Shown one piece after another: positions 9,088 through 17,621 of a DNA stretch of 64,000 nt. This DNA is from JAPWJZ01 sp041287865. Its GTDB lineage: Bacteria > Pseudomonadota > Alphaproteobacteria > Micavibrionales > UBA2020. Made by a program: the position numbers and the translations under genes. Location: positions 1-64,000 of the forward strand of contig JBGGMV010000097.1 of assembly GCA_041287865.1 (NCBI GenBank), read 5' to 3'. The notes beneath the pieces were generated by a model. That model was not told the DNA's origin. It worked only from the letters and a program-made list of their open reading frames with translations, and made no database searches. Each line of letters starts with the position of its first letter. Positions within the stretch are counted from its first letter, which is position 1.

Positions 9088-9851
9088 AACAGGTCGAATT
9101 CTTTATTGAACTGGATGCCGATGGCACCATCGGGCGAGGCATTGCTGAAACCGGCGGAACCGTAAAGCTGCGCCGAGAAGCCCTCGCCGAAATCATGGCT
9201 GACAAAGGCGGTGGCAAGGTTCAGCGGGTCGCCCATGGCCGATTGCTTTTCGCGGTAATCGTAAATCACGCCGGCCGATGTTGCGGCGTTGAAGCGGTAA
9301 CCGCCGCCGACGGTTCCCTTCCACACGTTGTCGAGCGGGAAAGAGGCGTTGTCGCCGTTCCATTTATAACCGACGTTGCCCATCACGAACCAGTTGCCAA
9401 GCGGCTGGATCAAACCCGCCTGCAGCGTTTCATCCCAAAGGCCGGTGCCAAGGCGCTTGTCCTCGTCTGCCGTGGGAATTTTTGAAATGCCGGTGATTTC
9501 CAGCGTCGTGCCCTTGGTGTTCAGCACATGCGTCCAGGCAAGGCTGACGTTCACGTCGCCAAGGCCGCTTTCGGTGCCGACGGGGCGCGGCGCGCCGACG
9601 GGCACGTCGCCCACCACCACGCCGGGGCCGGTGATTTGAATCCAGGGAACGATCAGCTTGGCCGTCCATTCGCCCCATTTGTATTTCACGGTGGCAGGCA
9701 CGTAATGCACCTTGGTGTCGCTCGCCTGTCCGTAATCGCCCTGGCTATAGTTATAGCCAAGCGACATGGTGGCCTTGCCGCCATCGGTGGCGGCCAAGAC
9801 GGGGGTCGAACACAGCAGCAGCGCTGCAATAATAATCGTTAATTTCTTCAT
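9084..9851 (-). CDS. outer-membrane beta-barrel protein (phenol-MetA-like)
   Basis: A 255-aa exported protein. The start at 9851 gives a clear signal peptide (MKKLTIIIAALLLCSTPVLA, cut after ALA), whereas the longer open frame to 9944 adds a non-signal extension. The mature part alternates polar and aromatic residues (YKWGEWTAKLIVPWIQI, VMGNVGYKWNG), is rich in Gly and ends in Phe, all typical of a transmembrane beta-barrel. The pattern resembles the MetA-pathway / transporter-like outer-membrane family with short strands and a final FDLF. Substrate unknown. It lies on the same strand as the gene at 9954 but behind that gene's terminator, so it probably has its own promoter. Confidence 0.72.
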   Translation of the reverse strand: MKKLTIIIAALLLCSTPVLAATDGGKATMSLGYNYSQGDYGQASDTKVHYVPATVKYKWGEWTAKLIVPWIQITGPGVVVGDVPVGAPRPVGTESGLGDVNVSLAWTHVLNTKGTTLEITGISKIPTADEDKRLGTGLWDETLQAGLIQPLGNWFVMGNVGYKWNGDNASFPLDNVWKGTVGGGYRFNAATSAGVIYDYREKQSAMGDPLNLATAFVSHDFGEGFSAQLYGSAGFSNASPDGAIGIQFNKEFDLF

Positions 9852-9902
9852 GACGATTCCTGTCCGCTTTTTTACCGAAAGATGCGTAATAAAAGAAGCG
9901 TT

Positions 9903-9939
9903 AAAAAAACGGCAGGGCTCGCGGGGGAGCCCTGCCGTT
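9903..9939 (-). terminator. rho-independent terminator
   Basis: A 13-bp perfect stem (9908-9920 with 9927-9939) and a 6-nt loop, followed on the minus strand by a run of U from 9903-9909. It ends transcription of the low-complexity secreted protein gene just upstream on that strand. Confidence 0.85.
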
Positions 9940-9953
9940 CTCAAGCCATACCC

Positions 9954-10433
9954 TTAGGGAAGGGTCGGCAAGGGAGGAAGCGCCGAGGAAGCCGCGGCGG
10001 CTGCCGTGGCTGCCACGTCGGCTGCAGCGCTGGCGTCAAGCGCAGCCGACGGGATTTCCGGAACGCTGACGGTCGGAACCGCAGGCACCGGGATCGAGGG
10101 CGGGGTCACAGCCGTGACCGACTGCAGGCTGGTCGCATTGGCAAAGCCGAAATCGACCGGACCGCCCGAAGCTGAAACGCCGGTGCTTGATGCTGCGCCA
10201 GCGCCGAGCATGCCCGACAGGTTGCCCGACGACAGAGCGCCAGCAGCGCCTGCGCCCGTTGCGTTGGAGGCCTGCACGCTGGTCGAACCGGCGGTCAGTT
10301 TGGCAGCCGTTGCACTGTGTGCACCGGCGGAAGCGGCGGCCAGCGGGGGAGCGGGCGTATCCGTTGCGAAAGCCGTGACGGGCATGCCGAGCCAGAGGCC
10401 GATGGCCAGGGTATAAGCGATGTGCTTCTTCAT
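9954..10433 (-). CDS. secreted Ala/Ser/Pro-rich low-complexity protein
   Basis: A 159-aa protein of no known family. The start at 10433 is chosen because it opens a signal peptide (MKKHIAYTLAIGLWLGMPVTAFA) and is preceded by AGGAGATA; an upstream in-frame start would add 47 basic residues before the signal. The mature protein is almost entirely Ala, Ser, Gly, Thr, Val and Pro, with a central Gly-rich part and a C-terminal Val-Pro rhythm (PSIPVPAVPTVSVPEIP) that recalls the tail of the DUF5666 protein at 11599. Probably disordered or fibrous and surface-exposed; role unknown. Confidence 0.65.
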   Translation of the reverse strand: MKKHIAYTLAIGLWLGMPVTAFATDTPAPPLAAASAGAHSATAAKLTAGSTSVQASNATGAGAAGALSSGNLSGMLGAGAASSTGVSASGGPVDFGFANATSLQSVTAVTPPSIPVPAVPTVSVPEIPSAALDASAAADVAATAAAAASSALPPLPTLP

Positions 10434-10726
10434 CTTGTATCTCCTTCTAGGGTTCTTTTTTCGGTTTTTGATGCCGTTTGTTGCGTAGTAATGAAATGGG
10501 ATTTTTTCCCACTTCATGTTTCCGTTATAAGTGTTATAATTTCCCACTTCAACGATTTTATTTTTAAAACGCATGGAACTTACTATTTATTAACTAAATC
10601 ATTGTAAAATAATGTAATATAGTTGATATTACTGGATAAAACTTTATATAAATTTTGAGATATTATCCCTTTTTAAAAAATATTCCGTGTTCTAAACCAC
10701 ATGATATAAATAGGCCATAGAGAGAA
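10434..10726. other. AT-rich divergent intergenic region
   Basis: About 290 bp, markedly AT-rich compared with the rest of the window, lying between two divergent genes. It contains a short direct repeat of the TTCCCACTTCA type (about 10506-10516 and 10541-10550) and long A/T runs around 10560-10680. It should hold both promoters and possibly a regulator site; no ORF or RNA gene is evident. Confidence 0.45.
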
Positions 10727-11596
10727 ATGATTCGCATTGCCAGTAACGAGCCCATGAAGATATCGGAAGCGGACAATCTGCTGTTCCAGGCAATCAGGAG
10801 ACTCCTGAAGCCTCTCGTGCGCCTGTTTATCCGCAAGAACGTGCCCCTGCAGGTCATGATCGACCTGATGAAGGAAATGTACGTCAACATTGCGGAGGAA
10901 AGCCTGAAAGAAGAAGGCATCAAGGCCACCGACAGCCAGATCAGCCTGATGACGGGCGTGCACCGCCGCGACGTGCGCGAATATCGCGACCACAAACCCG
11001 ACACGGGCCGCGAAGTGCCCCATGTAACGATGGGCGCGGAGGTGATCGCCATCTGGGTCGGCAATCCGCAATTTCTGGGCGCCGACAACCAGCCCTGCCC
11101 CCTGCCCTATGCCAACAAGGACAATCCGGGTTTCAGCTTCACGGCGCTGGCGGAATCGGTTTCCACCGACGTGCGCCCCCGCGCCATCCTCGACGAACTG
11201 CGCCGCCAGAACATCGTGCGCTACGACGAAGTAACCGACAACGTCTGGCTGAATACCGAAGCCTTCGTGCCGCAGGAAGGCTGGGCGGAGAAACTTTATT
11301 ACTTCGGCCGCAACGGCGAAGACCATCTGGAAGCCGCCGTCGAGAATATATTGAGCCAGCAGCCGCCCTTCCTTGACCGTTCCGTCTATTACAGCGGCCT
11401 GACCAAGGCCTCGGTGGAAGAACTGCAGAAGATCTCGCGCGAACACGCGATGCGGTCTTTACGCACCGTCAACCGCCGCGCCCACGACCTGTCGGAGCGC
11501 GACAAGACCGCCGTCAACGCCACGCACCGCATCACCTTCGGAACATACTTCTTCTCGGATAAAGAAGATCCCGATCCTGACAAGAAAGGCGGGTAA
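10727..11596 (+). CDS. DUF6502 family protein
   Basis: A 289-aa cytosolic protein matching the DUF6502 family: the N-terminal half has LLKPLVRLFIRKNVPLQVMI followed by a YVNIAEE segment and the TDSQISLMTGVHRRDVREY block, which reads like a winged-helix DNA-binding core with a TGVHRKDV signature. Function is not established; a transcriptional or post-transcriptional regulator is plausible. An internal ATG at 10754 is an alternative start. Only 2 bp separate it from the DUF5666 gene, a pairing seen in other proteobacteria as I recall, so the two are likely co-transcribed. Confidence 0.75.
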   Translation: MIRIASNEPMKISEADNLLFQAIRRLLKPLVRLFIRKNVPLQVMIDLMKEMYVNIAEESLKEEGIKATDSQISLMTGVHRRDVREYRDHKPDTGREVPHVTMGAEVIAIWVGNPQFLGADNQPCPLPYANKDNPGFSFTALAESVSTDVRPRAILDELRRQNIVRYDEVTDNVWLNTEAFVPQEGWAEKLYYFGRNGEDHLEAAVENILSQQPPFLDRSVYYSGLTKASVEELQKISREHAMRSLRTVNRRAHDLSERDKTAVNATHRITFGTYFFSDKEDPDPDKKGG

Positions 11597-11598
11597 CC

Positions 11599-12768
11599 AT
11601 GTTGCGCCGCCTGCTGCCAGCCCTGCTGATCGCCCTTACGCTGCTCGCGGCCACACCGGCTTTTGCCGGAAAAGGCTGCCGCACGCCTGACGGCTATCTG
11701 TTTACGGGCAAGGGCATGGGCGGCACCGGCCTTTACGACGATAAAGGCATGGGTGGTACGGGCGTCGACCGCGGGATGGGCGGCACCGGCATTGATAAAG
11801 GCATGGGCGGCACCGGCCAGAAATTCACCGAGCGCAAAGGCATCGGCGGCACGGGTATCGACGGCGATATCGGCGTCTTCGGCCGCATCACGGCCTTCGG
11901 CAGTATCTGCGTCAACGGCCTTGAAATCGAATACGGCAACACCACGCCCGTCACGGATGCGGGCGCGAAATCCTCGACCAAGGGCCTGAAAATCGGCCAG
12001 GTCGTCGCCGCGCGTGCTTACAAAGACAAGAACGGCGACTTCAGGGCGCGCCGCATCGCCATCACGCAACTGGCCGCTGGCCGCGTCTCCGATCTAACGC
12101 GCAGCCGGATGATGGTGGGCAAGGATGCCGTGATCGCGGCCAAGGGCCAGAATGTCTTCAAGGGCCTCAAGGACGGCGACTATGTATCGGTCAGCGGCCT
12201 GCGCCGCGCCGACGGCACCATTGTCGCGGGCCATGTCGAGAAAACCACCTCGGCCAGACACGCCCGCAATGCAAGCCCGCGCGACCTCTTCGGACGCGGC
12301 GTCAAATACTTCTCGGTGCAGGGCTATGTGCGCAGCGCGGGCAAAGACGGCAAAGTCACGCTGGCCGACGGTACGGTTGTGCGCATGTCGCAGAGCGTGA
12401 AGCAGGGCCCGCAGGAAAGCCAGCGCGTCATCATCATGGGTATCGTTGACAACAAAGGGCTTTTCACCGCCGAAACCATCATCCCCGAGGTGAAGGCCTT
12501 CGTACCCGCGATTGAAATCCCGCTGATCAAGCAAGGCCTGCTGGGCCCGGACGGCGTCAACCTGCCGCTGCTGGCGGGCGGCGGCGCGCCCGGCATTGAA
12601 GTGCCCGGCGTGGATGTCCCCGCTGTCGACGTGCCCGCCGTGGATGTGCCGACCGTCGACCTGCCCGGCTTGCCGCCCATTGATGTGCCGACAGTTGACG
12701 TCCCGCCGATCGACATTCCGACCCTGCCGCCCATCCAGCTACCCGACCTGCCACTACCGGGCCGCTAA
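11599..12768 (+). CDS. DUF5666-type exported protein with GMGGTG repeats
   Basis: A 389-aa exported protein. The signal peptide is residues 1-23 (cut after AFA). Next come five copies of a GMGGTG/GIGGTG motif with short spacers (residues about 37-92), then two to three OB-fold-like DUF5666 segments (GVFGRITAFGSICVNG; GYVRSAGKDGKVTLADG), each with the family's beta pattern around a short linker. The last 70 residues are a Val-Asp-Val-Pro repeat region, probably extended and surface-exposed. It follows the DUF6502 gene by 2 bp. No enzymatic motif is visible; an envelope or matrix role is an inference only. Confidence 0.72.
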   Translation: MLRRLLPALLIALTLLAATPAFAGKGCRTPDGYLFTGKGMGGTGLYDDKGMGGTGVDRGMGGTGIDKGMGGTGQKFTERKGIGGTGIDGDIGVFGRITAFGSICVNGLEIEYGNTTPVTDAGAKSSTKGLKIGQVVAARAYKDKNGDFRARRIAITQLAAGRVSDLTRSRMMVGKDAVIAAKGQNVFKGLKDGDYVSVSGLRRADGTIVAGHVEKTTSARHARNASPRDLFGRGVKYFSVQGYVRSAGKDGKVTLADGTVVRMSQSVKQGPQESQRVIIMGIVDNKGLFTAETIIPEVKAFVPAIEIPLIKQGLLGPDGVNLPLLAGGGAPGIEVPGVDVPAVDVPAVDVPTVDLPGLPPIDVPTVDVPPIDIPTLPPIQLPDLPLPGR

Positions 12769-12878
12769 AACCCCTGCCTTTTCATGGCTTTAAAAAAATG
12801 TTCCTGAGAGGGAATGTTTCTTAAGCTTTATCCGTTTAAATAGTGTGTCCAACCCACCGAAAGACAGGGAACATTTTT

Positions 12879-14582
12879 ATGAGAAATATCAGCCTTTTCA
12901 GCGCCGCCTTCCTTTTTGCGTTTATCGCGCTCGCGCAGCCCACCTTTGCACAGGAAGGGAATGAGCAGCCGCAGGCCGAAGCCGTCGCAGAACAGCCGCC
13001 CGCCGCCGAGGAACCCGCCTTAAGCCGCGCCGAGCAGCGCAGGCTTGAACGCGAACAGGCCAAAGCCGCGCGCGAAGCCGAGCGCAACGCCAAGGACGCC
13101 GCGGGCGAGCAGGCGCAGCAGGAACGCCAGCAGAAAGCGCAGGCAGAACAAGAACAAGCCGCGCAGGACCGCGCCGCGAAACAGGCCGAACAGCAGGCCG
13201 CCGAGGACGAGCGCAAGGCCGCCCGCGATCAGGAGCGCCAGCAGCGCGAACAACAGCGTGAACAGGAACGCGCCGCCCAGCAACAGGCCCAGCAGGAGCA
13301 GCAGCAAAAGGCGCTTGAACAGCAGCAGAAAGCCGCCGAGGAAGCCGCCCAGCGCCAGGCCGCGCAGGACGCCGCCGAGGAACAGCGCAAGGCCGCCCGC
13401 GATCAGGAGCGCCAGCAGCGCGAGCAGGAGCGCGCCAATGCCGCCCAGCAGCGTGACGCCGCCAAGGCCACCGCAGAAGCCGAAGCCGCCGCCGCTGCCG
13501 AAAAAGCCAAGCAGGACAGGGAGGCCCGCCAGCAAAAGGCCGCCGAGGAAGCCACCCAGCGCCGCGCCCAGCAGGACACCGCCGAAGACCAGCGCAAGGC
13601 CGCGCGCGAGCAAGAGCGCCAGCAGCGTGAATTCGAGCGCGCCGAAGCCGCCGAGGAAGCCGCCGACAAGCGCGAAGCCGCCAAGGCCGCGCAGGCAAAG
13701 GCTGAGGCCGACCGCGAGGCCGAGCGCGCCGCCAAGCAGCGCGCCGAGGAAGACGAGAAAAACGCCCGCAAGGCCGCCAATATGGACAAGCGCGAACGCG
13801 AGCGTTTCGAGCGTGACGTCGAAGACCGCCGCATCGCCGCCGACCGCGCCGCACGCCAGGCCGAAGCCCAGCGCATGATGGAAGACAGGCAGACGCAGGC
13901 CCGCGCCGCGCAGGAACGCCGCGAAGCGCAGCGCCAGCAGGCCGAGTTCGACCGCGCCGCCGCCGCCAGCGAGCGCCAGCGCGTCAGCCGCGAGCGCCAG
14001 CGTCAGGCGATCGAAGCCGAACAGCGCCGCGTGTCCGATTACCGCGCGCGTCTGGCCGAGCAGCAGCGCCTTGCCGACCGCCAGGCGCTCCAGTTGCGCG
14101 AGCAGAACCGCTATTATAACTACAGGCTCTACCGCGATTATTCGGAGCGCATCCGCCGTCAGGAGAACGAGATGCGCACCTATAACCGCTACGACTACTG
14201 GAACGACCCCTATAGCTATACGCCCTCTCACTACCGCTATACGCGCGGCAGCCAGTGGTACAACACCAACTATTACGGTGCGCGCCTGCTGAAGGCCGCC
14301 GTCAACAACGGCTACCGCGAAGGCTTCCAGGCCGGCCGCGCCGACAGGCTCGACCGCTGGCGCTATGACTACAGGGACCACTTCGCCTATCGCTACGCCC
14401 TGCTGGGCTATGGCGGCCGCTATATCTCGCGCGACGACTATGCCCACTACTTCCGCCAGGGCTTCCTGCGCGGCTACCGCGACGGGTACAAGCGCAGCTA
14501 TAAGTACGGCAGCTATAACGACGGCGAATACAACATCTGGGCCTCTGTGCTGTCGCAGATCCTGAACCTGCAGTACTACTAA
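12879..14582 (+). CDS. exported coiled-coil protein with Tyr/Arg-rich C-terminus
   Basis: A 567-aa protein. The start at 12879 is preferred because it directly opens a signal peptide (MRNISLFSAAFLFAFIALAQ, cut near TFA) and follows CAGGGAACA. Residues about 40-405 are a very long helical region made of Ala, Glu, Gln, Arg and Lys with the heptad-like word RKAARDQERQQRE repeated; it resembles TolA domain II or a periplasm-spanning coiled coil. The last 160 residues change abruptly to Tyr- and Arg-rich sequence with GYREGFQAGRADR and GFLRGYRDGYKR, perhaps a folded end domain. No TonB/TolA C-terminal motif is seen. A strong terminator follows; it appears monocistronic. Confidence 0.72.
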   Translation: MRNISLFSAAFLFAFIALAQPTFAQEGNEQPQAEAVAEQPPAAEEPALSRAEQRRLEREQAKAAREAERNAKDAAGEQAQQERQQKAQAEQEQAAQDRAAKQAEQQAAEDERKAARDQERQQREQQREQERAAQQQAQQEQQQKALEQQQKAAEEAAQRQAAQDAAEEQRKAARDQERQQREQERANAAQQRDAAKATAEAEAAAAAEKAKQDREARQQKAAEEATQRRAQQDTAEDQRKAAREQERQQREFERAEAAEEAADKREAAKAAQAKAEADREAERAAKQRAEEDEKNARKAANMDKRERERFERDVEDRRIAADRAARQAEAQRMMEDRQTQARAAQERREAQRQQAEFDRAAAASERQRVSRERQRQAIEAEQRRVSDYRARLAEQQRLADRQALQLREQNRYYNYRLYRDYSERIRRQENEMRTYNRYDYWNDPYSYTPSHYRYTRGSQWYNTNYYGARLLKAAVNNGYREGFQAGRADRLDRWRYDYRDHFAYRYALLGYGGRYISRDDYAHYFRQGFLRGYRDGYKRSYKYGSYNDGEYNIWASVLSQILNLQYY

Positions 14583-14594
14583 GCGCATCAACAA

Positions 14595-14631
14595 AAAAAG
14601 GGCGGCTCCCTTATGGGTGCCGCCCTTTTTA
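14595..14631. terminator. bidirectional terminator
   Basis: Stem AAAAAGGGCGGC-t-CCC / GGG-t-GCCGCCCTTTTT with a 4-nt loop; A-run on one side and T-run on the other, so it can serve both the coiled-coil gene (+) and homospermidine synthase (-), whose ends face each other. Confidence 0.85.
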
Positions 14632-14645
14632 TTGCGCCGTGAAGC

Positions 14646-16118
14646 CTACCGCTTCACGAGGATATTCTTGAACTGCCAGGGATCTTTCTTGTCGAGATCC
14701 TCGGGGAAAAGCTTCCCGCGATTGTCGAGCGGCGTCCAGTCGGTATAGTAGCCCTTGACGGGGCCGAGGTAGGGTTTTTGCAGCTCGAGGCAGCGTTTGT
14801 AATCCATCTCGTCCGCTTCCACGATGCCCTTGCGCGGGTTTTCCAGCGCCCAGACCATGCCGGCCAGCACGGCGGAAGTCACCTGCATGCCGGTTGCGTT
14901 CTGGTATGGCGCCAGCTTGCGTGTCTCTTGAATAGACAACTGCGAGCCGTACCAATAGGCGTTTTTCTTGTGGCCGTAGAGCAGCACGCCCAGTTCGTCG
15001 ATGCCGTCGACGATTTCTTTCTCGTCGAGGATCTGGTGCTTCTCCTGCGCCTGACCCGCGCGGCCGAACATTTCGTGCAGCGAGAGCACGGCGTCGTTCG
15101 TCGGGTGATAGGCGTAATGGCAGGTGGGGCGGTAGTCGGGCTTCTTGCCCTTGCCCACGGTGTAGTAATCGGCAATCGAAATCGACTCGTTATGCGTTAC
15201 GAGGAAGCCGTATTGCGGGCCCGGCGTCGGGCACCAGGTATGCAAACGGGTATTCGCGCCCGGTTGCATCAGGTAGATGGCGGCCTGACAGCCGTCTTTA
15301 TGTTCCTTCGCCGTGTCGGGCTTCCATTTTTCATGCGTGCCCCAGCCAAGCTCGGCCGGTTGCAGGCCTTCGGAGATAAAGCCTTCGACCGACCATGTGT
15401 TCACGAAAGTGCCGGGATCTTTCGGCAGTTTCGCCCGCTGGGTGTCGCGTTCGGCAATGTGGATGCCCTTCACGCCGGCCTGCTGCATCAGCTTGGCCCA
15501 GTCTTCGCGTGTTTCAGGTTCTTTATACTTCAGCTTCATGTCGTCGGCGAGGTTGACCAGAGCCTGTTTCACGAACCATGACACCATGCCGGGGTTTGCG
15601 CCGCAGCACGAGACGGCGGTGACGCCGCCCGGATTGTCGCGTTTTTCCTGCAGCACCGCTTCGCGGAGCGCATAGTTGGAACGCGCGGAAGTGTCCATCT
15701 TGTCGTCAAAATAGAAACCCAGCCACGGCTCGACAACGGTATCGATGTAAAACGCATCCAGCTCGCGCGACAGTTTCATCACGTCGAGCGACGACACGTC
15801 CACCGACAGGTTGACGCAGAAGCCCTGCCCCTCGCCCTTGGTCAGCAAGGGCGTCAGCAATTCCTTGTAGTTCTCTTTCGTGACATGTTCCTTGATGTAC
15901 TTGATGCCGCGGTCGTCGAGCAGCTTGCGATGCGTGTCATCGGGGTCAATCACCACAAGGCGTGATCGGTCGAAATCCAGGTGGCGCTCGAGCAGAGGCA
16001 GAATGCCACGCCCGATCGAGCCGAAACCGATCATGACGATCGGGCCTTCGACTTTGGCCAGTACTTGTTCAGCATTTCTCTGGGATTTGACGTCGGATTT
16101 TTTCACGCGCTTTGTCAT
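14646..16118 (-). CDS. homospermidine synthase
   Basis: A 490-aa NAD-dependent enzyme making sym-homospermidine from putrescine (EC 2.5.1.44), the main long polyamine of many alphaproteobacteria. The N-terminal Rossmann fold shows MIGFGSIGRGILPLLERH (about 31-48) and an acidic strand end VVIDPDD; further on are the substrate-side blocks DTVVEPWLGFY and VSCCGANPGMVSWF. Length fits the bacterial family (about 475-490 aa). Cytosolic, apparently monocistronic, with a terminator shared with the convergent gene. Its 5' side carries several palindromes (see the leader entry), hinting at regulation by structure or by a repressor. Confidence 0.93.
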   Translation of the reverse strand: MTKRVKKSDVKSQRNAEQVLAKVEGPIVMIGFGSIGRGILPLLERHLDFDRSRLVVIDPDDTHRKLLDDRGIKYIKEHVTKENYKELLTPLLTKGEGQGFCVNLSVDVSSLDVMKLSRELDAFYIDTVVEPWLGFYFDDKMDTSARSNYALREAVLQEKRDNPGGVTAVSCCGANPGMVSWFVKQALVNLADDMKLKYKEPETREDWAKLMQQAGVKGIHIAERDTQRAKLPKDPGTFVNTWSVEGFISEGLQPAELGWGTHEKWKPDTAKEHKDGCQAAIYLMQPGANTRLHTWCPTPGPQYGFLVTHNESISIADYYTVGKGKKPDYRPTCHYAYHPTNDAVLSLHEMFGRAGQAQEKHQILDEKEIVDGIDELGVLLYGHKKNAYWYGSQLSIQETRKLAPYQNATGMQVTSAVLAGMVWALENPRKGIVEADEMDYKRCLELQKPYLGPVKGYYTDWTPLDNRGKLFPEDLDKKDPWQFKNILVKR

Positions 16119-16366
16119 GATTTTATGCGAGACCTCTTTCTATATATGTATGGGGGGATTTGCTCCGTGTTTTACGTAAAATCACGGGTAGGTTGTTTTA
16201 CCTAATGTTGCACTGCCGCGCAACCCCTTTAGGGCGACGGGTAGTGCAAGGTACTGGCAAGACTGGATAAAAATTCTTGAACGCGGTAGCGCTGCACCAC
16301 AGGCATTTCCTGCGGTTTACTAGGAAATGCAAACGACTCGTCTTTTGAAGATCAAGTACGGGGGGA
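16119..16366 (-). promoter_or_regulatory. palindrome-rich leader upstream of homospermidine synthase
   Basis: A 248-bp gap with no ORF but four inverted repeats: a 9-bp perfect stem with a 10-nt loop at 16303-16330 (possibly the end of the upstream gene's transcript); a larger hairpin with arms TTGCACT/AGTGCAA at 16208-16214 and 16243-16249 containing an inner CCCTTTAGGG-type stem; TAGGT-N6-ACCTA at 16189-16204; and the 12-bp palindrome TTTTACGTAAAA at 16170-16181. The last two lie 50-85 bp before the start codon, where an operator or a structured 5' leader would act. I cannot assign a known riboswitch class. Confidence 0.45.
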
Positions 16367-17092
16367 TTATTCGATGCCAGCCAGCCCTGCGAGGTCGTTC
16401 AGCGCGGGCTTGCGTTTATCCAGCTGGGTGATGGCGGTGGAAAGCCGGGCTTTCGCGGCGGCGGAAAGCTCGCTGGTTTCCATCTTTTCCTTCATCAGCT
16501 GGAAGCAATCCTCTTCGGCCCGTTCGATGGCCGCAAGATCGCCTTTCCTCAGCTCCGGCAGGCCCTTCAGGCGCAGTTTTTCGAAGACGCCGTAGCGCTC
16601 CCTGAACAGCTGCTCGGCCTCGGTGCCGCCGATGGCGCTGCGGTCGAGAGAGTGGATGAGCTCGGTTACGGCCTGCCCGTGCATTTTTTCAAGCGCGAGG
16701 AAGCTTGTGCCACATTCGGCGTCGCCTGAATCACGCACCGCCTGCCGATAGAAGATGCAGGCGCCGATGTTCATGGCGATCAGGGCCGTCAGGATCAGGT
16801 TTTCCTTGTGCGGGTTGACCGGCAGGGGGTTTCCCTCCTCCAGCTTGCGCTCGGCTTCCTGGATTTTCTTGAGCACTGTGGCATGCGAAACGGTATCGGT
16901 CGCGGGCGCGGCCGTCATGTTTTCGCCGTCGGCCACCAGCGCGGCCTTTTCGTCCATTTCCCAGTTTTTCAGCGCGGTCATTTTTTCTTCCCATGTCAGG
17001 CTCTGGTCAGCCACGATTTCGGCAGGCTGGCTGTAGACTTCCTCGGGAATAACGATCTTGTCCTGGTGGGTTTTCAGCGTGGGGGTTGCCAT
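16367..17092 (-). CDS. uncharacterised protein with N-terminal helical module and one membrane helix
   Basis: A 241-aa protein of unknown function. The first 65 residues (VYSQPAEIVADQSLTWEEK and an ALKNWEMDEKAALV stretch) resemble a short helical module found in many small alphaproteobacterial proteins of the type 'P-x-x-V-L-A-D-x-x-L-s-x-x-x-K'. One hydrophobic segment (about 104-120, LILTALIAMNIGACIFY) may cross the membrane; the remaining 120 residues are charged helices. It starts 21 bp after the Dps stop, so it is probably the last gene of a Dps operon. Confidence 0.72.
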   Translation of the reverse strand: MATPTLKTHQDKIVIPEEVYSQPAEIVADQSLTWEEKMTALKNWEMDEKAALVADGENMTAAPATDTVSHATVLKKIQEAERKLEEGNPLPVNPHKENLILTALIAMNIGACIFYRQAVRDSGDAECGTSFLALEKMHGQAVTELIHSLDRSAIGGTEAEQLFRERYGVFEKLRLKGLPELRKGDLAAIERAEEDCFQLMKEKMETSELSAAAKARLSTAITQLDKRKPALNDLAGLAGIE

Positions 17093-17113
17093 GGCAGTCC
17101 TCCTTAAACCTTG

Positions 17114-17620
17114 TCAGGCCTTTGCGGGTTCGATCGCGCGCAGCATCCAGGCGGTCTTGGCGTGGAAATCCATGCGCTTGACCATCAGGTCCATCGTCAC
17201 CTGGTCTTCGGATTTTTCTGCCAGCTTCAGTGTTTCCTGCGCCTGTTTCGAGCAGATCTCGTGGCTCTCGAGCAGGTTGGCGACCATCGTGGCGGTATCC
17301 TTCGGCAGGTCCTTGTCTTCCTTGACCAGCGAGAGCTGCAGGAATTCGGCTAGCGTGCCCGGGGCAACGTAACCCAGCGCGCGGATACGCTCGGCGATCA
17401 CGTCGCCGGCGTTATGCAGCTCTTCGTAATGCTCCTCGAACAGCTTGTGCAGGCCGTAGAAATTGGCGCCGCGCACGTTCCAGTGATAGTAAAGCGATTT
17501 CTGGTAGAGCACATAGGTGGAGCCAAGGACGCCCGTGAGCGCCTTGACGACCTGGGGCAGCGCCGATTTCTCGGTCGCCGCCGCAGGCACGTCTTCGATT
17601 TTACGCAGGGGCTTGGTCAT
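17114..17620 (-). CDS. dps: Dps family ferritin-like DNA-protection protein
   Basis: A 168-aa Dps/ferritin-like protein that oxidises and stores iron and protects DNA in starved or stressed cells. The helix-B region YYHWNVRGANFYGLHKLFEE (about 66-85) followed by HNAGDVIAERIRALG gives the inter-subunit ferroxidase ligands (His, Asp, Glu) typical of Dps. The start at 17620 is used; the open frame continues upstream through the neighbouring gene's stop without a reason to prefer it. Only 1 bp separates it from the glycine-zipper lipoprotein gene. The operon may be read from the EcfG-type promoter upstream of the EF-hand gene, which would fit a stress role. Confidence 0.88.
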   Translation of the reverse strand: MTKPLRKIEDVPAAATEKSALPQVVKALTGVLGSTYVLYQKSLYYHWNVRGANFYGLHKLFEEHYEELHNAGDVIAERIRALGYVAPGTLAEFLQLSLVKEDKDLPKDTATMVANLLESHEICSKQAQETLKLAEKSEDQVTMDLMVKRMDFHAKTAWMLRAIEPAKA

Positions 17621-17621
17621 G

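Noticed and set aside
13020..14594. 524-codon antisense frame over the coiled-coil gene
   Set aside because: Composition is Leu/Ala/Gly low complexity produced by reading Glu/Gln/Ala codons backwards; no start signal.
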